The notes under the pieces were generated by a model. The model worked only from the letters and a program-made list of their open reading frames with translations, had not been told where the DNA came from and made no database searches. The translations under genes and the position numbers were made by a program. Source: Saprospiraceae bacterium (GTDB lineage: Bacteria; Bacteroidota; Bacteroidia; Chitinophagales; Saprospiraceae). Taken from it: DNA of 64,000 nucleotides. Location: assembly GCA_020630435.1 (NCBI GenBank), contig JAHDBJ010000004.1, positions 1 to 64,000 of the forward strand. The letters are read 5' to 3'. This document shows, piece by piece, positions 25,843 through 35,249 of this stretch (position 1 is the first letter of the stretch; every line of letters begins with the position of its first letter).

Positions 25843-27108
25843 CTACATATTCTCAATAATTTCTGTTCCAAATTCAGAACATTTTAAAAGCGTAGCACCA
25901 TCCATTAGACGTTCAAAATCATATGTTACACGTTTATTAGCAATCGCTCCATTTACACCTTTAATGATTAAATCTGCTGCTTCTTTCCATCCCATATAAC
26001 GTAACATCATCTCTCCAGATAAGATAACAGAACTTGGATTTACTTTATCCAAACCAGTATACTTTGGAGCTGTACCATGAGTAGCTTCAAAAATAGCTTT
26101 ACCTGTTTCATAGTTAATATTTGCACCAGGTGCAATTCCGATACCTCCTACGTTAGCAGCCAAAGCATCAGAAATATAATCACCATTCAGATTAAGTGTT
26201 GCAATAGCTGAGTACTCCCTAGGTCTAGTGAGTATTTGTTGCAAGAAAGCGTCTGCAATAGCGTCTTTGATTAAAATTTTACCGCCTGCTAGAGCTTCTT
26301 TCTGGGCTTTATTTGCCGCTTCATGTCCATCTTCTGCTGCAATTCTATCATATTGAGCCCAAGTAAACACTTTATCGCCAAACTCACGCTCTGCTAATTC
26401 ATATCCCCATTGTTTAAATTTCCCTTCTGTAAATTTCATAATATTTCCTTTATGAACTAAGGTTACAGAAGGCAAATTATTATCTATAGCATATTGAATA
26501 CAAGAACGAACTAAACGCTCTGTACCTTCAACAGATACTGGCTTAATCCCTAAAGAAACAGTATCAGGAAAACGGATTTGAGTTACGCCCATTTCTTCCG
26601 CTAAGAACTTTTTCAATTTTTCTACTTCTGGCGTACCATTTAAATATTCTATTCCTGCATATATATCCTCTGTATTTTCACGGAAGATAATCATATCAAC
26701 ATATTCAGGATGTTTTACAGGCGAAGGAACACCTTCAAAATATTGCACTGGACGAACACAAGCATATAAGTCTAACTTCTGACGTAAAGCAACATTTAAT
26801 GAACGGATACCGCCTCCTACAGGAGTCGTCAATGGTCCTTTAATGGCTATCAAGTATTCATCTACCGCATCTAAGGTTGCTTGAGGTAACCACTCCCCTG
26901 TTTTATCAAATGCTTTTTGTCCTGCTAAAATTTCTTTCCACTCAATCTTTCTATCCCCTCCATAAGCTTTCTCTACAGCAGCATCAAAAACCCTAACCGC
27001 CGAAGCCCAAATATCTGGACCAATACCATCACCTTCTATATATGGAATTACTGGATTAGTTGGAACATTTAATTTCCCATTTTCAATTGTAACTTTTTGT
27101 CCACTCAT
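25843..27108 (-). CDS. icd: Isocitrate dehydrogenase, NADP-dependent
   Basis: The 421-residue protein is the bacterial homodimeric form, which decarboxylates isocitrate to 2-oxoglutarate in the TCA cycle. Visible signatures are GDGIGPDIW near the N terminus, the substrate loop [21 protein letters not shown] (partly: RSLNVALRQ), the [13 protein letters not shown] segment, [13 protein letters not shown], and the cofactor region [11 protein letters not shown] with NADP-type residues. The Ser in RSLN is the residue phosphorylated by AceK in enterobacteria; no aceK is nearby. The length is normal. The gene is monocistronic with a TACATTTG element 126 bp upstream. Confidence 0.97.
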   Translation of the reverse strand: MSGQKVTIENGKLNVPTNPVIPYIEGDGIGPDIWASAVRVFDAAVEKAYGGDRKIEWKEILAGQKAFDKTGEWLPQATLDAVDEYLIAIKGPLTTPVGGGIRSLNVALRQKLDLYACVRPVQYFEGVPSPVKHPEYVDMIIFRENTEDIYAGIEYLNGTPEVEKLKKFLAEEMGVTQIRFPDTVSLGIKPVSVEGTERLVRSCIQYAIDNNLPSVTLVHKGNIMKFTEGKFKQWGYELAEREFGDKVFTWAQYDRIAAEDGHEAANKAQKEALAGGKILIKDAIADAFLQQILTRPREYSAIATLNLNGDYISDALAANVGGIGIAPGANINYETGKAIFEATHGTAPKYTGLDKVNPSSVILSGEMMLRYMGWKEAADLIIKGVNGAIANKRVTYDFERLMDGATLLKCSEFGTEIIENM

Positions 27109-27233
27109 ATTAAAATAGTAATTTTGGAAATAATGATTTAATTACAAGGGCTATCTTATTGATTACCAATAAAGTAAAACACTTTTTTTTTGTTTTTTTG
27201 TATAAAAACTATATACCTTGTTTATGATTGCTG

Positions 27234-27241
27234 CAAATGTA
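27234..27241 (-). promoter_or_regulatory. -7 element of the icd promoter
   Basis: TACATTTG on the minus strand matches TAnnTTTG. It implies a leader of about 120 nt. No TTTG box at 19-21 bp. Confidence 0.4.
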
Positions 27242-27384
27242 ATCAATTCTATAAATTATTCCTAAAATAACACCTATCTCTTTAGCCAATTTTTTCAATA
27301 GATTATTGGTAAAAAACAACAATCATCCTCTTATGATTTCATCAACTCAAGCTTTCGTAGTCGTATAAAAAGAATAATGATTTT

Positions 27385-28815
27385 TTAAATAATTTCTCCT
27401 TTCAATGTGACACTTGTAGCATCATTAACTTTTACAAAGACATAATCACCAGCTTTTATACCTGATTTTTTTGGAAAAACAATCATTTTATTTTGAGAAT
27501 TACGTCCTTTAAATTCTTTATCTGAACGTTTACTATCCCCTTCAATCAAAACTTTAAAAGTATTCCCAATGTCTTGTTGATTATGTTGGTATGATACTTG
27601 GGCTTGAATACGAATTACTTCACTTAAGCGTTTCTTCTTCACCTCTAAAGGAATATCATCTTCTAGCTTTCGAGCAGCTAGTGTACCAGGGCGTTCAGAA
27701 TAAAAAAACATATATGACATACTATACCTTGCTAGTTCTATCATACTTAGGGTTTCTTGATGTTCTTCTTCCGTTTCTGAACAAAAACCCGTGATAATAT
27801 CAGACGAAATAGCACAATCAGGTACTATTTCATAAATGCGTTTAACTTTATTTATATACCATTCTCTATCATAGGTACGATTCATCAGATCCAAAATTCG
27901 ACTATTTCCTGATTGTATTGGAAGGTGGATATATTTGCATATGTTTTCGTAGTCACGAATAGCAAAGAGAACATCATCTGTAATATCTTTTGGATGAGAA
28001 GTTGAAAACCGTACCCTCAAATCCGGATGTACTGCCGCAACCATTACAAGTAACTGTGCAAAAGAAACCACTTCTCCTGTTTCAGGGTTTTCCCATTTGT
28101 AAGAATCCACATTCTGCCCTAGAAGCGTTACTTCTTTGTACCCTTCATTATATAAATTCGTAGCTTCAGCCACAACTGAAAAAGCATCCCTACTCCGCTC
28201 TCTTCCTCGGGTAAATGGTACAACACAAAACGAACACATATTATCACAGCCCCGCATAATTGAAATAAAGGCAGTCACTCCATTTGAGCCTAGTCGAACT
28301 GGACTAATATCAGCATAAGTTTCTTCTCGTGAAAGTAGAACATTAATCCCTTTTTCACCCGTTTCAGCAGAAGCTACTAGATTGGGCAAATCTCTATAAG
28401 CATCAGGACCAACAACAAGATCCACTAACTTTTCTTCTTCTAAAAATTTCTTTTTCAATCGTTCTGCCATACAACCTAAAACACCAACGAGCATATCAGG
28501 TTTTTGCTTTTTAGTTTTGTCAAAAACACGTAGTCGCTTGCGTACTGTTTCTTCTGCTTTTTCTCGGATAGAACAGGTATTTATCAATATCAAATCCGAT
28601 TCTTCAATATTACGTGTCGCTGTAAATCCTACATCACCTAAGATAGAAGCCACTATCTCACTATCGCTAAAGTTCATCGAACAACCATAGCTTTCAATAT
28701 AAAATTTCTTTTTATTTTCTTGTCCTTCTTTTTGCTCCTTGAAAAACACCTCTCCTTGTTTGTTCGGATCAATCGTTTTATTTTGTAGATTCAGCGTCGG
28801 GTTATCATTGTACAT
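27385..28815 (-). CDS. miaB: tRNA-2-methylthio-N6-dimethylallyladenosine synthase MiaB
   Basis: The protein has 476 residues from ATG 28815. A TTG 18 bp upstream is rejected because it lies inside the -7 element. MiaB is a radical-SAM methylthiotransferase that adds a methylthio group to i6A37 of tRNA. The N-terminal UPF0004 domain has three Cys for the second 4Fe-4S cluster (YGCSMN, TCSIR, GCMAER), the radical-SAM motif is [12 protein letters not shown], and a C-terminal TRAM domain ([15 protein letters not shown]... VKVNDAT) binds tRNA. The length is normal and the protein is cytoplasmic. A hairpin terminator separates it from the prohibitin gene. Confidence 0.96.
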   Translation of the reverse strand: MYNDNPTLNLQNKTIDPNKQGEVFFKEQKEGQENKKKFYIESYGCSMNFSDSEIVASILGDVGFTATRNIEESDLILINTCSIREKAEETVRKRLRVFDKTKKQKPDMLVGVLGCMAERLKKKFLEEEKLVDLVVGPDAYRDLPNLVASAETGEKGINVLLSREETYADISPVRLGSNGVTAFISIMRGCDNMCSFCVVPFTRGRERSRDAFSVVAEATNLYNEGYKEVTLLGQNVDSYKWENPETGEVVSFAQLLVMVAAVHPDLRVRFSTSHPKDITDDVLFAIRDYENICKYIHLPIQSGNSRILDLMNRTYDREWYINKVKRIYEIVPDCAISSDIITGFCSETEEEHQETLSMIELARYSMSYMFFYSERPGTLAARKLEDDIPLEVKKKRLSEVIRIQAQVSYQHNQQDIGNTFKVLIEGDSKRSDKEFKGRNSQNKMIVFPKKSGIKAGDYVFVKVNDATSVTLKGEII

Positions 28816-28830
28816 ACTAAAAAATTTTGG

Positions 28831-28838
28831 CAAAGATA
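28831..28838 (-). promoter_or_regulatory. -7 element of the miaB promoter
   Basis: TATCTTTG on the minus strand, 15 bp before the chosen ATG. It overlaps the alternative TTG start at 28833 and so decides the start. The -33 position reads TTTT rather than TTTG. Confidence 0.5.
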
Positions 28839-28858
28839 AGGATTTTCAGCACGATAAA

Positions 28859-28895
28859 AAAAGCGATATAGTCTATTTCCAACTATATCGCTTTT
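28859..28895. terminator. Terminator after the prohibitin-like gene
   Basis: A perfect 14-bp stem (AAAAGCGATATAGT/ACTATATCGCTTTT) with a 9-nt loop lies 20 bp after the prohibitin stop; it ends in T runs on both strands and isolates miaB. Confidence 0.9.
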
Positions 28896-28915
28896 ACAAT
28901 ATAAATTCAACTACA

Positions 28916-29809
28916 TTAGTTCCCTAGAATCAGTGGAAGTCCACCTTCTCCAGAACCAACAATTACAACTTTAGAATTAGGGGACTTTGCTAGATTAGTT
29001 GTCGCCTCAATCCCTTTTTCCTGTAAAATCTTATCTGTTAGAGAAGCGCTCAAAATTCGATTCGCTGCCGCTTTACCCTCTGCATCAATTTTTTGACGCT
29101 CTGCTTCTTTTCTAGCTTTTTCCAAACGGAATTCATACTCTAATGATTCTTGCTCTTGGGCTAATTTCCGCTCAATAGCTTCTTTAATAGTGGCAGGCAG
29201 CGTAACATCCCTTACCAATACCGCATTGAGCTGTACGTGTTGAGCTTCAACTTTACGCTTCGTCTCTTCAAATATTTCATTCTGAATCACGTCACGTTTA
29301 GTAGAGTACAACTGCTCAGGCGTATATCGTCCAATAACACTTCTTGCTACTGCTCTAATTTCGGGAACGATCACAACATTTAGGTAATCCTCTCCTTTCG
29401 TTTGATGTAATAAGCCAAGTTCGTTTACTTTAGGCTGGTAAAGAATGGATATATCCAAACGTATTTCCAAACCATTTGAGGATAATACTTGCATATTTTC
29501 TTCAAATTGTTCTTGTTGCTTGGTATTGTAAACATATACTTTATTCCACGGTGCAATAATATGAAAGCCCTCACCTTTAGGAGCTTCTTCTGTAACAACT
29601 CCACCACCAAAAGTTCTAAATAAAACACCTGCTTCACCATATCCAATATTGACAGAACAGTTGGCTATTAGAATAATTGCAAATATCAATAAGAAAAATA
29701 AAGGAATCCCATATTTAAATAAATTGAAATTCATAGGTTTACTTGGACGTCGAGGTGGACGATTAGATCTAGGGTTGTTTTGATTATTGGGAATATTAAA
29801 ATTATCCAT
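28916..29809 (-). CDS. Prohibitin-like SPFH/Band 7 membrane protein
   Basis: The protein has 297 residues. The N terminus is polar and Pro/Asn-rich (NIPNNQNNPRSNRPPRRPSK in part), followed by one membrane helix (about 33-53), then an SPFH/Band 7 domain (VNIGYGEAGVLFRTFGG, GFHIIAPWNKVYVYNTKQQ, ARSVIGRYTPEQLYSTKRD) and a long Ala/Glu/Lys coiled coil (about 200-265). Prohibitins assemble as large rings on membranes and organise lipid domains or control proteases such as FtsH. No FtsH or NfeD gene is nearby. It is a single gene between rnpA and miaB. Confidence 0.93.
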   Translation of the reverse strand: MDNFNIPNNQNNPRSNRPPRRPSKPMNFNLFKYGIPLFFLLIFAIILIANCSVNIGYGEAGVLFRTFGGGVVTEEAPKGEGFHIIAPWNKVYVYNTKQQEQFEENMQVLSSNGLEIRLDISILYQPKVNELGLLHQTKGEDYLNVVIVPEIRAVARSVIGRYTPEQLYSTKRDVIQNEIFEETKRKVEAQHVQLNAVLVRDVTLPATIKEAIERKLAQEQESLEYEFRLEKARKEAERQKIDAEGKAAANRILSASLTDKILQEKGIEATTNLAKSPNSKVVIVGSGEGGLPLILGN

Positions 29810-29956
29810 TGTTATGATTTTAGAATTAAGAACTTAGGTCACTAAAACTCTTAACACACATATAAATATGATTGTTTGAAAAATATGTTCTAAAAGTCCT
29901 GCTTTTAGATGAAGATTCCAAGTTATAAAGATGAATTCTAGAAAAAACTCGATAAC

Positions 29957-30352
29957 CTACTGAAGTCTCTCTTTTAGAAACCTATGAATCAGCTTTTTCA
30001 TTTTGTGTTCAATTTTTTGAAAATCAGAAAACTCTTTGCCTGTATACAAAACCATAAAAGCATATAGAGTATTGGGTTCGTTGATATTTTGATAGAGGAG
30101 GTGTTTATGCAATCGATAGGTTTCTCTAATTTTTCTTTTGAGTTTATTCCTATCGACTGCATTTGGAAATTTTCGTCGGGGGACAGATAAGGCAAATTTT
30201 ACCGGGAACTTTATTGTTTCGGTAACTTCTAATTTTAACCATACCAATCTAAGGGGATATACTCCAAAGGATTGACCGTTTCGGAATAGCTGATCAATGA
30301 TTTTGGAACTCTTAAGACGCTCTTTTTTTTTGAATGTTTTTCTAGAAAACAT
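29957..30352 (-). CDS. rnpA: Ribonuclease P protein component
   Basis: The protein has 131 residues from ATG 30352. An upstream frame extension to 30403 adds a hydrophobic leader and is rejected. RnpA binds the catalytic RNA of RNase P and helps process tRNA 5' ends. The basic RNR motif is present (DRNKLKRKIRETYR), as are the typical FPVKFALSVPRRKF strand and the initial RLKSSKIIDQLFRNG. It lies 75 bp after rpmH, the conserved order; the usual yidD/yidC genes do not follow. Confidence 0.93.
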   Translation of the reverse strand: MFSRKTFKKKERLKSSKIIDQLFRNGQSFGVYPLRLVWLKLEVTETIKFPVKFALSVPRRKFPNAVDRNKLKRKIRETYRLHKHLLYQNINEPNTLYAFMVLYTGKEFSDFQKIEHKMKKLIHRFLKERLQ

Positions 30353-30427
30353 AAAAATAATGAACTTATGAACCCAAATATAAAGGAAGTATTGTGAAAA
30401 CAAAAACTATATTGTTTTAATACAATA

Positions 30428-30583
30428 TTATTTTAATTTTCTTTCGTCGGATACCGTTAACTTTGCACGCCCTTTTGCTCTACGACGAGCCAATAGTTTA
30501 CGACCATTCTTAGAACTCATTCTAGCACGAAATCCATGTTTATTTTTTCTTTTTCTTAATGAAGGTTGAAATGTACGTTTCAT
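30428..30583 (-). CDS. rpmH: Ribosomal protein L34
   Basis: The 51-residue protein starts MKRTFQPS and continues [14 protein letters not shown], the near-invariant L34 signature, then [18 protein letters not shown] short C-terminal extension of about nine residues ([10 protein letters not shown]) is typical for Bacteroidota. L34 is a structural protein of the large ribosomal subunit. It is transcribed ahead of rnpA. A TAAATTTG element is at 30636-30643. Confidence 0.98.
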   Translation of the reverse strand: MKRTFQPSLRKRKNKHGFRARMSSKNGRKLLARRRAKGRAKLTVSDERKLK

Positions 30584-30635
30584 TGTTACTATATTTTTCT
30601 ACACTTATAGTGTTTAGCTTTTTATTAAAGAGGTG

Positions 30636-30643
30636 CAAATTTA
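30636..30643 (-). promoter_or_regulatory. -7 element of the rpmH promoter
   Basis: TAAATTTG on the minus strand matches TAnnTTTG, 53 bp before the rpmH start; no clear TTTG box upstream. Confidence 0.4.
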
Positions 30644-30752
30644 CACTTATTATTTTTAAAAATAGCCTATTTGCTCAATTTTTATTTTTTTTATAAAAAA
30701 TTAAACTGCCAATCTTTCTCAAAAGAGACAAGCTCATACAATAACATAAATA

Positions 30753-30790
30753 AAACTAGCCCCTTGTTAGATACAACAAGAGGCTAGTTT
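30753..30790 (-). terminator. Terminator after the 418-residue lipoprotein gene
   Basis: The arms AAACTAGCC and GGCTAGTTT, extended by CTTGTT/AACAAG with one mismatch, form a long hairpin 34 bp after the lipoprotein stop. Confidence 0.8.
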
Positions 30791-30823
30791 ATTAATCGCC
30801 AAAGCGCTCTAAAATATCAAAAA

Positions 30824-32080
30824 TTATTTCTTGATATTAAATACAATATTATCAGAGTTATCTGCAGCTACATCATTTACAGCAACAACCTCAATTAAAT
30901 AATATACTCCACTTCTTTCTACTGCATAGACATTACCAACTGCTACGACACTTTCCGTTATACCGACTCCTGTATTATAAATATCAACAATATCCTCTTT
31001 ATACTGAATACTAGCAAAATCAACACTAGACGTAGAACGTAAGTTTACACCATTGGCCGTTATGGGTGCTATTTCCATTTTCCAAACGGCGACGCCTCCT
31101 AGATCCCTTATTTCGGCACTAGCATCAGATGAGCCTGTTCCATTTCCTGTATCTAAATCTAGTCCTCCTGTTCCTGTAGGCCCGTCAGAATTATACAATG
31201 TTCCTGTTGATGAAAAATCTATAGGTGTACCAGTCGGAACGACCAAAATTGACACATCAAATGATTGTTCTACTGTCGCACCTGTTTCATCTTCTACAAC
31301 AATCCTATAAGTACTTGTACCAGAATTTTGAACATTGATATACAGTACTGTATCTAAAGCAGCAGCGTTTTCAGTACCCAACGCTTGAGGATTAGCGGTA
31401 AAATCATCTTCAATTGTAGCATTTGTACCAAATCTTAATCGAGTTAAATCAGAAATCAAAACATCGTTCTCATATACACTAATACTACTTAGAGCACCAG
31501 CTGCTCCTCTCGTTGCCATTGGACAAACTTTAATTGCAGAACTAGCAGGAACATCAACTACATCATCAGATACACATCCCGAATCTGCTCTAAGGGTCAA
31601 TTCAAAATCTGTCGTTACAACAGGAATTGTATTGATAGTTACATATCGTGAACTTGTTCCTCCATTAACTGGATCTACTGTATTTACCGTAAAACGGTAT
31701 GTTTTTTCTTCTTCTGTATCATGAGCAACAATCCCCAACTCCCATGTAAATCCAGAGGCTTCAGAAGAATTAAGTGTAATTGGATTTCCTATCCCCGCAG
31801 AACCACCATTGATTGTAATTCTATTTTCAGCAGAAATCAAAACATCATCTTCATAAACACCCACACTTGCCAAATCACTTGAACCAGCTAATGCTTCTAA
31901 TTTTACATAAAAAGTAGCTCCTGCCGCAACCGTTTCACTAGTTGTTACAAAACCTGGTTCATTTATCAAACTTGTAGAAGGTGGAACAGTATTAGGATTA
32001 GGATTAGGATCTTCAGTACAACTTGTACTAAATAATAATGCAAATATTCCTAATAATCCAAATAATGATAATTTTTTCAT
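30824..32080 (-). CDS. Surface or periplasmic lipoprotein with Ig-like modules
   Basis: The protein has 418 residues. The signal peptide ends in FSTSC (Cys21), followed by a Pro/Asn linker (DPNPNPNTVPP). The mature part looks like two related beta-sandwich modules: each holds a SxxVYEDDVLIS-type strand (VGVYEDDVLISAENR and ISVYENDVLISDLTR) and ends with a YRFTV/YRIVV strand, suggesting an internal duplication. The C-terminal part (about 300-418) has a different beta pattern. No enzymatic motif is seen. It has its own perfect promoter and terminator, so it is monocistronic and probably well expressed. Confidence 0.7.
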   Translation of the reverse strand: MKKLSLFGLLGIFALLFSTSCTEDPNPNPNTVPPSTSLINEPGFVTTSETVAAGATFYVKLEALAGSSDLASVGVYEDDVLISAENRITINGGSAGIGNPITLNSSEASGFTWELGIVAHDTEEEKTYRFTVNTVDPVNGGTSSRYVTINTIPVVTTDFELTLRADSGCVSDDVVDVPASSAIKVCPMATRGAAGALSSISVYENDVLISDLTRLRFGTNATIEDDFTANPQALGTENAAALDTVLYINVQNSGTSTYRIVVEDETGATVEQSFDVSILVVPTGTPIDFSSTGTLYNSDGPTGTGGLDLDTGNGTGSSDASAEIRDLGGVAVWKMEIAPITANGVNLRSTSSVDFASIQYKEDIVDIYNTGVGITESVVAVGNVYAVERSGVYYLIEVVAVNDVAADNSDNIVFNIKK

Positions 32081-32255
32081 AATGAATAGATTTTTATTTA
32101 AAAGTTGATAATTAGACGTCTCAATAAATAAAACGGTACTAATTATTTGTTAAAAAAGTTTTTTGATTTCTTAAAATTTGAGGTTAATTGAAGTGTAAGC
32201 CCATATAACAATGGATTCCAATCAGAATCGTTATGCTACTTAGATTAAAAACGTG

Positions 32256-32286
32256 CAAAATTAAAAAGTAACTCGAAATAGTCAAA
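32256..32286 (-). promoter_or_regulatory. Promoter of the 418-residue lipoprotein gene
   Basis: On the minus strand TTTG (32286-32283), exactly 19 bp, and TAATTTTG (32263-32256) fit the Bacteroidota consensus fully. The mRNA leader would be about 170 nt long. The rest of the 337-bp intergenic stretch (32081-32417) shows nothing else except a TATTTTTG element at 32391-32398 on the plus strand before the methyltransferase gene. Confidence 0.8.
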
Positions 32287-32417
32287 TTAATATTTATATA
32301 ATATGTAAAGTTTTCCAGAGGTTTGCCTTTATATTTTATGGTAAGATTTTACAAATTTGCAAGGAAAGAATATAAATCAAAAAATGTTCTTATTTTTGTC
32401 ACGCTCAATTCCATAAA

Positions 32418-33605
32418 ATGACAAATATCTACTCTAAACTTATTTTAAAAAAGGGAAAAGAAGCTCCCATAAAAAGGAATCATCCTTGGGTTTTTTCTGG
32501 TGCAATCTATAAAATTGAAGGGACACCAAAAGATGGGGATATTGTCAATATTCTTTCTGCTGACAATATCCCCATAGCTATGGGGCATTATCAAAATGGC
32601 TCTATTTTAGCTCGTATTTTCTCATTTGAAACGGTTGAGGTTAATACCTCTTTTTGGTATCAAAAACTAAAAAAAGCCTATGATTATCGTAAATTAATTG
32701 GTATAATTAATCACTCCGAAACCAACGCTTATCGCCTTATTCATGCCGAAGGAGATGGTATGCCTGGGTTAATTATTGATATTTATAATACTATAGCAAT
32801 TGTCCAATGTCACTCTATAGGAATGCACAAAATACGACAATCAATTGTTGAAGGATTATTACAATTGTATGGTGATAGACTAGAAGCAATCTATGATAAA
32901 AGTAAAGAAACACTTCCTTTCAATTATGCGACTTCTATAGAAAATGGATACTTATATGGACAAGCAAACTCTAACATTATATTAGAAAACAATCTTTCCT
33001 TCTATATAGATTGGGAAAGAGGACAAAAAACAGGTTTTTTCTTAGATCAACGGAACAATCGACAGTTATTGACGAAGTATGTAAAAGGTAAAAATGTTCT
33101 CAATACATTTTGTTACTCTGGAGGTTTTTCAATATATGCTTTAAATGCAGGTGCCAAACTAGTACATTCGGTTGACGCTTCTAGTAAAGCTATTGAGTGG
33201 GCAAAAAAGAATGTTGAGCTCAACTCCTCTAAAGGTAAACACGAAGCCTATGTTGACGATGTTTTAAAGTTTTTACAAAAGACTACAAATACCTATGATG
33301 TTATAATTGTTGATCCTCCTGCATATGCTAAGAGTATCAAAAAACGGCATAATGCTGTCCAAGGTTATAAAAGATTGAATGCTTTAGCCTTATCAAAACT
33401 ACCTGCAAAAGGAATTCTTTTCACCTTTTCCTGTTCACAAGTTATAGACAATGCATTATTTAAAAATACTCTATTTGCTGCTGCTCTTGAAGCTCGCCGT
33501 AATGTTCGGATTTTACACCATTTAAGTCAACCCGAAGATCATCCTATTAATATTGCTCATCCCGAAAGTTCTTATCTCAAAGGACTTGTACTTTACATAG
33601 ATTAA
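32418..33605 (+). CDS. rlmI: Class I rRNA methyltransferase, RlmI-like
   Basis: The protein has 395 residues. An N-terminal PUA domain (RNHPWVFSGAI, GDIVNI, ARIFSF) is followed by a Rossmann methyltransferase: SAM-binding motif NTFCYSGGFSIYAL (about 231-244), acidic loop HSVDASSKAIEWAKKN, motif IV VDPPAY and the C-x-Q motif FSCSQV with the likely catalytic Cys. The family methylates C5 of a cytosine in 23S rRNA (position 1962 in E. coli). It is a single cytoplasmic enzyme with a TATTTTTG -7 element only 20 bp before its start. Confidence 0.9.
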   Translation: MTNIYSKLILKKGKEAPIKRNHPWVFSGAIYKIEGTPKDGDIVNILSADNIPIAMGHYQNGSILARIFSFETVEVNTSFWYQKLKKAYDYRKLIGIINHSETNAYRLIHAEGDGMPGLIIDIYNTIAIVQCHSIGMHKIRQSIVEGLLQLYGDRLEAIYDKSKETLPFNYATSIENGYLYGQANSNIILENNLSFYIDWERGQKTGFFLDQRNNRQLLTKYVKGKNVLNTFCYSGGFSIYALNAGAKLVHSVDASSKAIEWAKKNVELNSSKGKHEAYVDDVLKFLQKTTNTYDVIIVDPPAYAKSIKKRHNAVQGYKRLNALALSKLPAKGILFTFSCSQVIDNALFKNTLFAAALEARRNVRILHHLSQPEDHPINIAHPESSYLKGLVLYID

Positions 33606-33637
33606 CGTTTGTTTAAAACTTTCTATTTAAAAAATCG

Positions 33638-33668
33638 TTGATAGATTATAGAAAAAATTGTACCTTTG
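33638..33668 (+). promoter_or_regulatory. Promoter upstream of the TPR gene
   Basis: TTG (33638-33640), 20 bp, and TACCTTTG (33661-33668) match the Bacteroidota consensus. The start codon at 33859 is 190 bp downstream, so the leader would be unusually long; a second TATTTTTG at 33753-33760 could serve a shorter one. Confidence 0.6.
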
Positions 33669-33858
33669 GTCTGTACCGAGTCATTTGGTGCTTCTACATT
33701 ACACTACATATTATTTTCACACCTTATTTTTATTTTAGCAATAATTAAATTGTATTTTTGTATGTGCTTTCATAAAGAAGACTCTATTTAATTCTAATTT
33801 ATGGTGGTTCAAAAAGACAATTACATTAATTAAACATTTTACTTAAATTATTTTCAAA

Positions 33859-35148
33859 ATGAGGAGAATATCCATTTTACTATTGGTATTTATGTTTTCG
33901 TTTACAATTGCCAATGCTCAAAAAATGAAAACTTATAAAAAACAAGCTACTAAAGCATTGACACTTGCTAATGATGCTAGTACTGCTGATGAAGCTAAAA
34001 GTATGTTAGATGCAGCCATCAAAGGTGCTGAATCTGCTACAGATGGCAAACCTGGAGATTTAGCAAAATTGTTATTAATGAAAGGTCAGTTGTATGGCAA
34101 CTTAGTTGGTAAAGACGCAGAAGCTGTTTCTCTAAAAGCGTTAAAAGGTGAACAACCTCTAATAAATGCTGCTGCTGGAATGGTTGCATTCAAAACATTA
34201 GGAAAAGCCCTTGAAGCAAATCCTAAAAGTGCTGATAAAAAAGCAATTATATCAACTTTAGTTGATTTGGCTTCAAGCCTAAATATTACAGCAGTTGAAC
34301 GTTATAACTTAAAAGATTTCGCAGCTTCTTATGAAGATTTTGCCCTATTATTAAAAGCTAAAAATCTTTTATCTTCTTTAGGAAATAATAGTGTATTAGG
34401 TGATCCTGCTGAATTCAATAAGCAAAAATTCTTCACTGGGGTTGTTGCTATGCAAGCAGATAAAAAAGAAGAAGGTATTAAACTTTTTGAAGAATTATAT
34501 AGTGATGGATACAAAGAGCCTTTAATCTATGAATCTTTATACAAAGCAAAAGTAAATGATGATGAAGATGCTGCTATGAAGATTTTAGATGAGGGTATGA
34601 AAGCATTCCCAGAAGAAAAAGCATTACGCTATGCTCAAATTAACTACTTTATCAAAAAAGGGAAATTTGATGAGCTAGAAGCACAACTTCAAGCTGCTAT
34701 TGAACAAGATCCTGAAAATTCTTCACTTTATCTTACTTTAGGAAATACTTATGATAACCTTTACCAAAAAGCAGATAAAAGTGGAGATAGAGCTAAGAAA
34801 AAAACATATTTTGATAAAGCAATGAATTATTATAAGCAAGCGCTTGAAAAAGATGAAAAGAACTTCAATGCAATGTATGCTATGGGGGCAATGTATTATA
34901 ATAGTGCCGTAGCAAAAACAAAAGCTGCAGCTGATATTACGTACAGTAAAGCTACTGCTAGCCAAATTGATGGATTAATCAGTGAGTCTAATGATTTATT
35001 TAAAAAAGCAAAGCCTCATTTTGATAAAGCATATAGTGTAAATGCTAAAGATAGAAATACACTAATTGCATTAAAAGAAATCGCTGTAAGAATGGAAGAT
35101 TATAATCTTTCTAAAAAATATAAAGCAGAATTAGATGCCTTGAAATAA
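33859..35148 (+). CDS. Secreted TPR-repeat protein
   Basis: The protein has 429 residues. A signal peptide (RRISILLLVFMFSFTIANA-Q) leads to a periplasmic helical repeat protein. TPR-like helices are best seen at about 225-270 (YESLYKAKVNDDEDAAMKILDEGMKAFP) and about 280-330 (LYLTLGNTYDNLYQKADKSGDRAKKKTYFDKAMNYYKQALEKDE in part), and the chain is rich in Ala, Lys and Asp. It resembles tetratricopeptide lipo/periplasmic proteins of the phylum with unknown roles. It is transcribed alone and ends in a strong terminator. Confidence 0.82.
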   Translation: MRRISILLLVFMFSFTIANAQKMKTYKKQATKALTLANDASTADEAKSMLDAAIKGAESATDGKPGDLAKLLLMKGQLYGNLVGKDAEAVSLKALKGEQPLINAAAGMVAFKTLGKALEANPKSADKKAIISTLVDLASSLNITAVERYNLKDFAASYEDFALLLKAKNLLSSLGNNSVLGDPAEFNKQKFFTGVVAMQADKKEEGIKLFEELYSDGYKEPLIYESLYKAKVNDDEDAAMKILDEGMKAFPEEKALRYAQINYFIKKGKFDELEAQLQAAIEQDPENSSLYLTLGNTYDNLYQKADKSGDRAKKKTYFDKAMNYYKQALEKDEKNFNAMYAMGAMYYNSAVAKTKAAADITYSKATASQIDGLISESNDLFKKAKPHFDKAYSVNAKDRNTLIALKEIAVRMEDYNLSKKYKAELDALK

Positions 35149-35170
35149 TGCTTCTTTCAATTGCTTTTTC

Positions 35171-35205
35171 AAAAACGGTCAGCATCTATTGTTGACCGTT
35201 TTTGT
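35171..35205 (+). terminator. Terminator after the TPR gene
   Basis: A perfect 11-bp stem (AAAAACGGTCA/TGACCGTTTTT) with an 11-nt loop ends in a T run, 22 bp after the stop. Confidence 0.92.
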
Positions 35206-35249
35206 TCCATTATCAAACAAAAACTTCATCCCTCTCTAAATTTCTACCC

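Noticed and set aside
28816-28833. TTG start for miaB
   Set aside because: It lies inside the TATCTTTG -7 element, so it would not be in the mRNA.
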